Positions 22,201-34,200 of a stretch of DNA of 64,000 nt are shown here, one piece after another. Under the pieces are notes generated by a model. It saw only the letters and a list, made by a program, of their open reading frames with translations, did no database searches and was not told the DNA's origin. The stretch spans positions 3,331,517-3,395,516 of the forward strand of contig OX235263.1 of NCBI GenBank assembly GCA_944472135.2, read 5' to 3'. This DNA is from Trichobilharzia regenti. Its lineage: Eukaryota > Platyhelminthes > Trematoda > Strigeidida > Schistosomatidae. Each line of letters opens with the position of its first letter. Position 1 is the stretch's first letter. Both the position numbers and the translations under genes were made by a program.

Positions 22201-25200
22201 CACTTGGAGTTGGTTGCGGACCTCCGCTTCGGTGGGTGGGTCGGTACTAACTTACCAAGGAGCACTGGAGCTAGTGACAGCAGATATTGAAGCTGGTTGC
22301 CAGCTAAACTGTTTCTCGAAGTGGTCTGTCCAACGTTGCAGGAGGTTAGTAGTAAAAAAGGTAGTAAAGTGATGAAAAGAATGGGTGTATTATCGAAATC
22401 CAATATCCTATCGGTTAACACCTTCAATTTAACTCTAACCTATTAAATTACAAACATTTTTATTGGCAATGGTTAAATGCTGCATATATATAATATTGCT
22501 TTCCCTGCCTTATACAAAATCGTTATTGTAGATGTGGTTTTAATAGTGACGGTCATGAAGCAGTTTATGCGAGACTCAAGGATCGTCCTTGGGAAGGTAA
22601 GTAGCCTAATCTTGAGTATAATGGGTTCCTAAATTTCAGCATTAATTCGAATTTTCGGTTTTAATAGTCAAGTCCTAGTAGACTTGTAACGATTGCAAAC
22701 GAAATGTTATCGTTTCTGTAGTGGTTCGATATACTCTTCCGACTGTTTTGTCTGCATTTTGAAGCTATCTCAATTGACAATCTTAGCTGACAGGATTTTC
22801 GGTTGAATTAGAGTTAGAGGTAGTGGTCAAACTATAAAACCTGGAAATCATTTCATGAAATTGTTGATAGTTGGTTTAAGCCATTATTTTTTCCGTGGGA
22901 TATGAAATAAACTTCCCCCAAAATGCTTAAAAAAAGGCTTTTGGCGGAAAAAAGGGTTTTTTTTTCGGTCAAGGGGGGGTCCCCCCCCCCTTTTGGTTTG
23001 GACCGGCCCGAGGGAAAAAAAAATTTTAGGGCGTTTTTCCCGTAAAGAAGGGAAGGTGGAGTTGAAAAGGGGAAAAATTGATAAAAGAGTGATGTTTACC
23101 CCCCGATAGATAGGGGGGGAAAAGGGGAAAAAAAATTGGGAAACCCAAATTGTACCGAGGTAGACTTCCCGACTAGTTGGGTCCTCGGGACGGTAAAAAT
23201 CTATGGTTGGAAACAATTGGTGACATGGCTCAAAATCGTTCTCAGTGGCGCAGATGCATCCACTCCTTGTGACTTATGATCTTCAATGAAACTGTTTTGT
23301 TCTTCGTTATTACTCCTTTGTCTCACACCTCTGCTCACTGTTTCTATTATGCTTTTCTTGTACTTTCTTCTCTTGCTTCGCGTGCTACACGGAATGTGGC
23401 GACTTGAACTTCCGCACATTTGTGCAAAGTTCTATGTCGAAAACAGACAGACAGGGAGGGAGGGAAGTGTGTAGACTGAGTGGTTGGCGGGGTCGTCAGG
23501 ATGCTAAGAAGCAATATATGGCGACAGTTGGTGATATGGCTCAAAGTCATTGTCAGTGGTACAGATACATTTACTATTTGTAATATGTCATGGCCATTAA
23601 ACCCTGCTGTTTTTCCTTGTTGCTACTTCTTTCTACCTCAGATTTCGGCTTATTATTCGTTCATTATTTGAGTGGCTTCTTCCCGTGTTGTCTGCCTTGT
23701 ATGTGTGTGCTACACACATGGTTTGTGGCCACTTTAACTGCTGAACTTCTATGCCAGATCCTATATTGAAATTCTCAGTCAATTTCAGTCATTTTAAGCT
23801 GTTCATCAATGGTTGATCAGTGTTACTTCTGTTACCATAACTATATAAATATTCAATATATGTGTAAAACTTAGGCACTGTGGCAGAAAGTAATTCCATA
23901 TAAGTTTGTTTATTAGATGTATCATACAGTGATGAAACAGTATTAATTACTGAATGACGTTTCGAACAAAATTTATTGTTCATAATCATATCAATTGATA
24001 TGATTACTGTTATTATTATTATGATTATTATATTATTGCTTCCTTCAGTTATTAGAGGAACATTGGGCTTCAGCCGAACGTCACCATTGCGTTCGGTTCT
24101 CTGCCAACGTTTTCACCTGGTTCCACGCCTGCCCACATGCTTTCATCTCCTCTTCACATCACCTCCTCCATGTCACCCCACTCTCGTACTGAAGACCAAC
24201 TCGCGACTTCCCATTCGAGTTCCACTCGAGCGATAGCCTGACCGGTTATGGATGTCACTTGATGATGGTTTGTTTTCTCAGAGTATGGCGAGCCAATTCA
24301 CCTTACTCCATTTCTTCCTGCATATTTGTTGCACAATCGGTTCCCGAACGATCGGTTTGCTCATTGCTAGAGATCCCTGTTGTTGATCTTTCTGACCGGC
24401 CATCTAATCTAGAGTATTGAGCGAAGACAACTGTTAATGAAGGTCTGTAGTTTGTTTGAGGTGCTCTTTATGACGCTCCAAGTCTCTGATCCGTATAGTA
24501 AGTAGCACTGACTTCACACTGGAGTTGAAAACCCGGATCTTTTATTATTTTATATTATGGAATATACACATTTGATTATAGGGAATAAAGAGGCAGTTGC
24601 AGCGAAGAAAAGTTTTCTTTTCGACGAAGTCACCGTCAACTAGGCTGTACATTTGTGTATTTATAATAAATGGGCAAAAAAGTCCCCGAATAATTTCTGG
24701 TCAACGGTCAGAGTAATAAAATTACAATTAGGAATTAAAATTCCATATTAAACAGGGGTTGGGCTCGTGAACACTATCCAGCCTGGCTGGTAAAAGCAGA
24801 ACAAAAACGTGTATATAGTTCAGTGACAGGAAATCTGGTCAATTCAGTACATTCAGCGCCATTCGAAAATTCCTTCAAAATAATATACAAGATTCGGTCA
24901 AACCTATCAAAGTGAGTAGAATTAAGACATCTGGGCATAGCCGAGGCACTAGCTATCCAAAAGCTCAAATCCACGCTATGTATCCAAAAGAAATACGTCC
25001 AACCCTTAACCCTGCCATGGCTATCGTAAATAGGGAGTTCTCCTAATAGTAACTATCCCGCTGCTTTTCTTATCCAGTCTTCCTGTTTATTCATGTTATT
25101 TTTAAGTTTCTCTTAATCCCTATTTACACTACCATATTTTCATATCCGAACTTCCTGTCTATTTTGTCATTTCATTATTTCTACATATTTAATCCCCAAT

Positions 25201-28200
25201 CGCATAAACAATTATTCGTCACATTAGTTATGATCCCACTAGATCTTTTTATCCAAACATCCTGTGTATTTTTGTTATTTCTACATTTCTAACTCCCAAT
25301 TGCACAAGCAATGTCAATCTTCTCAGTAATTATGATGCTACTCTGTTTAAGTTTTATTCGTCCCGCCCCCTGTTTTTTTTTGATTTTGGATTTACAGCTT
25401 GATTCCACACTGTATTTTCGGTACAAGTATGGAATTTTCAGCATGGATATCGGTAGCCCAAATTCGCAGGCCTACCATAGACATCAGGTGTGCGTCGGTG
25501 CGGGCTCGAACCCCGGACCATGTGCATTGCCGGCGAGAGTCCTAACCACTGTGCCACCGACGCATTTTAATTCCTAATTTTAATTTCATTAATTTGACCC
25601 TTAACCGGAAATTATTCTGGGACTTTCCCACCCATTTATCATAAATCTGTCTGTTTGTTTTCGACATAGAACTTTGCACAAATGTGCGGAAGTTCAAGTC
25701 GCCACACTCCGTGTAGCACGCGAAGCAAGAGAAGAAAGTACAAGAAAAGCATAATAGAAACAGTGAGCAGAGGGGTGAGACAAAGGAGTAATAAAGAAAA
25801 ACAAAACAGTTTCATTGGAGACCATAAGTCACAAGGAGTGGATGCATCTGCGCTAGCCACTGAGAACGATTTTGAGCCATGTCACCAATTGTTTCCAACC
25901 ATAGAGTTTTACCGTCCCGAGGACCCCAACCTGGAAGTCTACACCTTCCTACGTGGCTTAGACCAACTGTTGTGGATTTCATTGACTGGTGAAGTCATGT
26001 TTTTGTTTGACCACCGCTAGCTTTTTTCCAGCCTGGCCCTATATCCGCAAACATTGCTCGTCGAGGGAGGCGATGGCTTGGCATACGTAACACCTTGAGG
26101 GTGTCAGGAGATGCCACAGCTAGTTTACGAGGATTAGCTGGCGTAGGAATAGCTTTGAGTACTAGGGCAGAAAAGACACTGCTTGACTGTATCCCGGTAG
26201 ATAGCCGAATGTGTGCTGTCCGCCTGAACGGGTCAGTAAAAAGGAGGAAGGACTGCATTTATCATAAATACACGAATGTAGAGCCTAGTTGACGGTGACT
26301 TTGTCGAAAAGAAAACTTTTCTTCGCTCCAACTGTCTTTTTATATTATATTAATTAATAGAATTAATTAATTAATATATTAATTAATTTTAAAAATTGTT
26401 TCGGTTTTTTGTCAGTGTTTTCTTTTTTTTTCTTCTAAAATTTTTTTAAACCTATTTCAGGTAAAGGTGTAGTTGGCGTTAATTTAGGCTGTAATAAAAC
26501 AAGTTCAGATCCAGTGTCGGATTATGTGGCAGGTGTACGTAAATTTGGTGAAATTGCTGACTACCTGGTAATCAATGTCTCCAGTCCAAACACTCCAGGA
26601 TTGAGATCGTTACAGACTAAAGAGAAATTACGTGATCTCTTATCCAAGGTAAGTTGTGTTGAAGTGATGTGAAGACAGAAAAACAAAGAAAAACACAATG
26701 AAGGAAATTTCACTTAGTATTTTGTGTTAATATTTCGATTATATTTTAACTTTTTAGAATGAGGGAGCAATAGTGTACCATCTTGTTGGTTGCTTTTGAT
26801 ATGTATCCATATAATATGACATGTATCCATATAATATGTGTGTTTGTTTGACAGTCGGTTATATTTTGCTATGTATACATGGATCGATATTCCATTATAA
26901 TTAGCCAATCATGTTAAGATTGTCTATTGATTTGTTCATTTTGAATATTCGCTCACACACTTGTTCGGACATTCATATATATTTTGCTCTCACACTCTTG
27001 TGTGACATTTTGATTCTCCTTGTGTTTGGAAAATAGAAGTATCATCGCGAACCTAGTGGTCTTCTGATTTCCGTCTTTCTTGCGTCAGGACTATTAAATT
27101 CTCGACCAGTACATAACAGCTTTTCAATTGGATTTCAATTAGATGGTTCTGTGTGTTCAAAATCCACCCTATTTACTTCAGCTTGAGCTGAACTGGTTAC
27201 TCCCTTAGTCTACTACAAGAAAATTATGTCTCGGTTAACTGCTTTTTGACCGGACACCAGTCAGTAACTAGTGTGTGACATGCGTAGTCCTATCTTCAGT
27301 GCAGACTGAATTCTATCTATCAGTCAAGCTTGCAATGTGGTCACCATACCACTAGGTGGCTTGCCATCACGGTGCACTCTGAATTGTTTGTATTAATTAG
27401 ATGGTTGGAGGCAATTGGCCAGAGGAAGCCTTGGCTGCATCTAGGTTTCGTGTTAGTTGGCACTCACACCAGTCAGTAAGGCGTATTTGCAACTAACTCG
27501 AAGGAACTCATATCCCTTCTGAGATTCGAACCAAAGTCACCCAGTGAGCGCTGCAGTCAGAGGCGTTACCACTGAGCTATTCTGGCTTGCTGTATTCTGC
27601 TTTATTCCAAAAGCAGTACTTATAATATAGAATAGAATTCTCAGCATTTGTCACAACACCTTGCATTTGATTCACCCAAAATAAAATTAAAAATTAAAAC
27701 AAAGTTAACCAGAGGAATTTGTTCACATTTACGATATAAAGTCAAAAATTTTCGAAGTACAAAATGAGAATAATAAATATAATAATCATGATAGTAACAG
27801 TGAGTTTGTTTCAAACAGTATTGTCGATTCAGTTTGGAAATTTTAGCATGTTTCTATAGAGTATTGAATCTAATGTTCTGTTGATATAGCAGCATGGTGA
27901 GGGGAAATACAAAATTAACAGTTATAACACAGCTTAAATGATGTTCACACTTATGAAAAATAAACATAAAAACAAAAAACTGAGGGTTTTTAATATAAGA
28001 AATACAATTACAATAAAGTTTGATACTGTAAGGGTGGAGGAAATGGTTTATTGAGTAGCGCAAAGAAGGTTAGTTAGTCAGTTCATGTCTGAGACTATTT
28101 TCATCATATAAAGTATGTATAGTGAAATATGGTGTAGTGGAGTTTTTATACTTAGACGTAGGTGAATAAAGTCTTCTGAAAAGACTTCTTGTTTTACCTG

Positions 28201-31200
28201 AGGAGGAGATACAAGTTTAGAGCTCCGGTTGCTGTGGTGGATGCTCACAGTCTGACAAAATTCCTTTAGCAAATTTGCTGCATGACATCAAGTGTCTATC
28301 ATCCATGAGGACGTCAGCGATACGGCCCAATGGGGGATAGCTGCTACTTGTCCTACTGACCAGTCTTCAGACTTCTATGAAGTGTCACATAGACTATTTT
28401 TAAGCAACCCAGAAAAGAATGAGAGTGAACAATAAAAATACTGTTTCATATTTGATTGCATGGAGGATTTAATCATGAGCTGACATCAGTTAGAGAACCA
28501 CTGGAAAACCTGGGAGTACTGGACAGCTGTTTCGTCCCAGTTTGGGACTCTTCAACAGTACGCACCCACCGGGATTCGAACACAGGACCTTCTGGTTACA
28601 AGGCGAGCTCGTAGACCATTGAGCCACTGGGACCCGATCCAATGGTCCTTGAATTCTAACCTCTGCCAATTCACGACATAGCGCGACCAATTCGCAATGT
28701 CTTCTTCGATGATTTACTGCCTCATCTTCAACCTGCTGTACCCTACTGGTCACGGCTTCCCACTAGAACCCCAGGTTAACTGCCTGAATAGGGCCAGTCA
28801 CTAGTTTCATATTTACTGATTTCAAAGTAGTCTTTTTTCAAAAAGCAACACTTTTCAAGGCGTCGATGAAACAACACAGGACTTCTCCGTTGTATTTAAA
28901 AAATTTTTTATGTATTGAAATACTTCACAGTTAGATTCCTGTTGAAGTAGCTTCATCTAAGCTGAAAATATTATTTGCTGAGTAAAGCTAGCAGATATTA
29001 GTTTGTTTATTAGATGTATCACACAGTGAGTTAAACGGTATTACTGCTAACTGGATGACACAGTTTCGAACACAACCCATTATTGTTAATAATCATTCTC
29101 TCAGTTATAATCACACAACTTCGAAACTTGAGTTTTATAGTTCTCCTTGTTCTCTCCCATTTGTCGTCGTACGGGTAGTAGGATTTTCCAGATATCTGGG
29201 TGGACGTGTGTTGAATCATTCGTATTACACGTATTCTCTGTCATTTGATTCCATAAACGAAGATTCCGTTGACATCAATCTCTCCCTCCCTCCTGTCATC
29301 TTATCCCATCCATTCTATTGTATGGTTGTGTGTAACTTCATTTAGTGCATGTAGTTAAACACACTAGTGTTTACAGGAAACCCACACACATTCAAACAGA
29401 TATTTGGAATTCCGATCATCCCACCCAATCTATGTCAGTAAAAATAGGATCAGTGAAATGTTTAAATAATAGAGCACAAAAACTAAGTTGTGCCAAGGAA
29501 AATCTAAGACAGGAAGTGAGACATGTAAGAGGAGAAGCTTTGGAGCTTAATAACTACCCTGATAAGTTAGTCAGAAAGTATGTAGGGAAATGTAAAAATA
29601 AATTAAATAATGATAGTAGTGATAATAATAATATTAATGATGACATGCAAGTCAAATGTACGCAAGACAACACCAACAATAAGGAATCTAAATCATCAGT
29701 AGTACTTCCATACAAGGAAGGAATCTCAGAAACATTACTGAGACTTCCAAACAATACAGGCAGGAATAAAAGTTGTTGGCATTCAAACCCACAAACTCAA
29801 TAAGAAACAAGCTTTGTCGGTTAAGGGATCAATCCTGTGGAGCCTTTGAAACAAAACAATTTAGTTTATCTAATACCCTGCCTCGAATGATTGTCAGGTC
29901 AAAGTAGTAATAAGGTCTAAATTAATTGACCCGAATAAAATAAGAAATCTAGAGAATAGTTCAGTTATAGCACTCACTACATGCAATTACACACAACCAT
30001 ACAATAGGATGGATGGGATAGGATGACAGGTTTAAAATCTAATATACCAGCAGGGTGGAGAGAGAGATTAATAACAGAAGCTTTGTTTATCGAATCGACT
30101 GAGAGAGAATACGTGCAATTGGAATCATTCAACATCTGTCCACCCAGATATCTGGAAAATTCTACTTCGCCTACGACGACAAATAGGAGAGGACAAAGAA
30201 AACTATAAAACTCAAGTTTCGAAGTTGTGTGATTATTATTGATGGAGTGATTATGAACAGTGATGAATTGTGTTCGAAACTGTGTCATCCAGTAGACAGT
30301 AACACTGTTTCATCACTGTGTGATACATCTAATAAACAAATTAATATGGAACTGCCTACTACCACAATGCCCAGTTTTACACATATTATTAAAGCTAATA
30401 CACATAAAGATTCGTTCTAGTGACTCCTACTTGCCCCAATCAAAATATCAATTAAAAGTATATTCCTCTACCTTCTTGATTGCGGTAGTAGTTCTAGCGT
30501 TGATTTTGCGCGATGGAATCGCCAGCCTTACACACTCATACTCTTTCACTTTTCTGTGCTTGCTACCAGTCAGTAAACTGGGCAAGATTTTGAAGTGTAT
30601 CAGACGACATTCCATTCTGGACCACGTGGGTGGGTGACTACTCGTGAATCACCGACCCACCACATATTCATTACACTGTAAATTTTTGTCTTGTTCGCAT
30701 GAGTCATCATCACAATATATCTTAGTTGTTTTTTCGTTTCATAGGTTATATCCGCTCGAGACGAATTGAAGAAGAGAACTCCTATCCTCCTGAAAATTTC
30801 ACCAGATGAAAATGATCAAGGTTTAAAAGATATCGTAGAAGTTGCCTTGGATCCTAAGGTAAACAGTTTCACATATCATATGTAGAATTAATTGCATGGG
30901 GATGAACTAATTTTTTCAATTGTGTATTGCATACTACTGGTAAAAATTGAGTAGACTAGTTCTATCTAATTTAAATATGATTAGATATTTCGGGGGTTTG
31001 TTTTAGAATTTAAGTTATGAGCAAGATGCCTCAATTGTTGTTTCTTTATTCTCCTTCTTCTCCTTTAGTTGATGGACACTTATTGATAATTTATTGTCCT
31101 ACAATTCAGCAAATAACACACTCGGCTGCGTAACGTTGCAATTAGGTACGCTTGTGATTCGCTTTTTTCTGAATCCAACTAGTTCCTGTAGGCGTTTTGC

Positions 31201-34200
31201 AGCCAGAGTATCTTTAAGTCTCTGCAGAATCACGAGACTTGATATTTTGCTTAGAGTAGACAGGTTCCACTCTAGTTTTCGCGAAGGCTTAAGTTTGCAT
31301 CCTTTGATAAATTGACAAGATAGTTTTTTTATTCCAACCGGTAGGTACCTGTTCTTTCCAAACTTTCTGTAATAGTGGTGTTATGATATTCGCTGATATC
31401 TTCACCGCCTCCAGTGAGAATCCCGTCTAGTCCCACTGCTTTCTCAGTTGGCTTTCAATAACCTAATGGTATTCAATACTTGTGCTTTTATCAGAGGATT
31501 GATGATCACTGGTCGTTATGTGGTCATCGGTGGACGAGTTGTAGTTGTTGGTAGGTTCAACTGTCCTTTGTTTCCACTCTGGTGATTAGATTTCCTTCAC
31601 TATCTGTTATTGGTTCCGTCTGTGTTGATCCCTTACAAGACAGCGACCTGGTTATCTGGTGTAGCTTTATGAGATTCATCTTACCAGCAGCCTATTCTGT
31701 TTCAGTTCCCAGCGTGTCGTGGAATTTTTTTTTCTCTTCCTTGTTCAGTGCGTTGTACAATGAAGTCAGATTTTCCATTTTTGTATTGGTTCATCTTCTG
31801 TTTTGCCATGTCTCCGTGCTATTTTAGCTTTCACGTGTCAGTAGAGAGGAGGCATTCCTTATCTTGTCCCTTCTTCTTTGTACACAGGTTTCGTTTAACA
31901 TCAATTTCAGAGAGTTCCAGTGTTCTTTCACACTGGTTTCCTCGGTGATGCCACATAGTATCTCCCACTTTGTCGTGTTGGCTGCTGCGAAGGTTTCTTT
32001 TGTAGTCCTGTTCTTCAGTTTCTGGGTGTTGAACTTGAATTGTGATGTGTGCATCTTCTTTGAAGTCTTTCAGCTTGATCTTGAGGTTTCTTCGCACTAG
32101 ATGGTGGTCTAAGCTCACATCTGCTCCTCTACCCGATTTTCTGTCTAGAAGACTGCATCTCCACCTTCTTTAGATTAAGATGAAGTCTATCGGACTTTGA
32201 GTGTGTCAGATGAAACCCGCGTTGCTTCGTATATATCCTTTTGCTTGTATGCACTGCCTCCAAATCATCAAATGGTTGAAGTCTGTCTGTTTTCGATAAA
32301 GAACTTTGCACCGATGTGCAAGTTCGAGTTGCCTTACTCTCTCCATGTAGCACACAAAGCAAGAGAAGAAATGTATAATAGAGACAGTAAACAGAGGTGT
32401 GAGACAAAGGAATAGTAATAACGAAGAACAAAACAGTTTCATTGGAGATCATAAGTCACAAGGAGTGGATGCATCTGCGCCACTGAGAACGATGAGTTTG
32501 AGTCATATCACCAATTGTTTCCAGCCTTCATTGGTTCTACCGTCTCGAGGACCCCAACCAGGAAGTTTGCACCTTCCTAAGTGGCTTAAACTAACTGTTG
32601 TGGATTTCACTCACTGGTGAAGCCATGTTTTGGTGTGATAACCGCTAGCTCTTTTCCGGCCTCATCCATCTTATGTCAGCTAAGACTGCCCGTTGTCGAG
32701 GAAGGCGATGACTAGGCATACGTAACAGATGTCCTAACCATCTCAGTCGATGTGGCTTCACAGCCTCGTCGATTGATTTCCCCTCCCACCTACCTAGCAC
32801 TCGACCGAAGCCTAACCTCAATATTGCTCACCTTTTATACCACTTCACAAGGGAGATAGAAGGCAGGCACCTATGACCAAAGACAGCTAATCTTTTCATG
32901 TCTTCCACTATCAGTGGCCAGGTCTCACAGCCATAAAGGAGGATGGAGCGGGTTGATGAGCAGTATACCCACCCTTTGGTCGATAGTCAGATGGATATCT
33001 CGTCTACGCCAGAGACGGCGTAAACTGGCATATTCGGAACTAGCCCTCTGTATCCGTACTGAGATTTCGTCAGAGATCAACCCGTTGGCACTGGCTGATG
33101 GTACTTCGCAAATAAGTGAAGTGGTCAACGTGCTCTACCACTTCATTTCCTATTTCTAATCTAGTAGTCGGTGTAGTCCAGTCCTTTAACATCATCTTGC
33201 ATTTGGCGGGAGCGAATCGCATGCCAAACATTCGTAGATTGCAGCTCAAGGTGTACAGAAGACTCTGGATTTTGTCAGCGTCCTCACCTAGAAGGACTAC
33301 ATCGTTTGCATGTTATAAGTCAACGAGATTATTCCCTGGTAGCAAGTCAATCCCTGAGTCTCTGAAGTGAGTTAGGGTTAAGTCCATTAATACATCTATT
33401 ATGAAATTGAATAGAAATGGGGATAATGGGCATCCCTGACGGATACCATTAGTCGTCACCAGTTTAGATGACAACTCACCGTAAGCCATCACCTGGCTGC
33501 ATGAGTTCGAGTAGAGGGCTCCGAGAAGAGTTCTCCGTCCCTATCGATTATTTCGCCAAGAGCCTCTCAACTCATGATGAGTTCTGCTCCTCAATGTTTT
33601 TTGCTCTCAGTTTGGCTTGCATTCATGTCATCCGTCAGGATTTTGATGTCACCATCTCTTTTAGGTGTCTTGTCCATGGCTGTTTGCTATTGTCTTCAGA
33701 CGTCTTCGTTATTATGCTGATCTACGCTGTTTGTAGCATCATGCGCCTATCATCGGATAATCGTAGCTTTGCAGGACATTGGTTCACACTGCATAAGAGA
33801 TTGCATTCTGTTGGTGATATCATGATAGCCTCCGTTTAATGTGCCCATGGTTATCGTTTCTGAGTAACTGGACTGGATTATTGACTCTCCATTTGACAAT
33901 TACACGAGTCCACTTCAATTATATCTGCTCTGACAGATTCCGAGTGCTTTTACACCTCAACTTCTCTTATCTTTGTTTGGCAAGCTGAGCAGTATTCTCG
34001 ACTTCGAACATCATGCGAACACCCCATATCCCGATGCCTAGTTTTATTTTCGTCGGAATAGAATATACACTGATTGGCTTCACGAAAAGTTTTACCAGCT
34101 TGAGTCATTCCGTCTCTCCGACTCCAAGGAAAAAATTCAAGTTTAATTTTTATATTCTCTTTTTCTGCACTTCGAAGTTTCTCTCAGATGACCAGCATGC

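Larger units (their letters stand above)
24560..26345 (+). mobile_element. Penelope-like element with inverted ends, hosting later insertions
   Basis: The segments 24575-24680 and 26258-26340 are inverted copies, sharing GAAAAGTTTTCTTTTCGAC. Near 24840-25030 the + strand encodes the end of a Penelope protein ([13 protein letters not shown], then [30 protein letters not shown]), like 14618-15031 and 45098-45370. A SINE and an RTE-B copy sit inside. Confidence 0.65.

Noticed and set aside
27522..27579. Possible tRNA gene on the minus strand
   Set aside because: A and B boxes are present, but there is no acceptor stem or proper anticodon arm, and the sequence continues into a repeat; it is a SINE.
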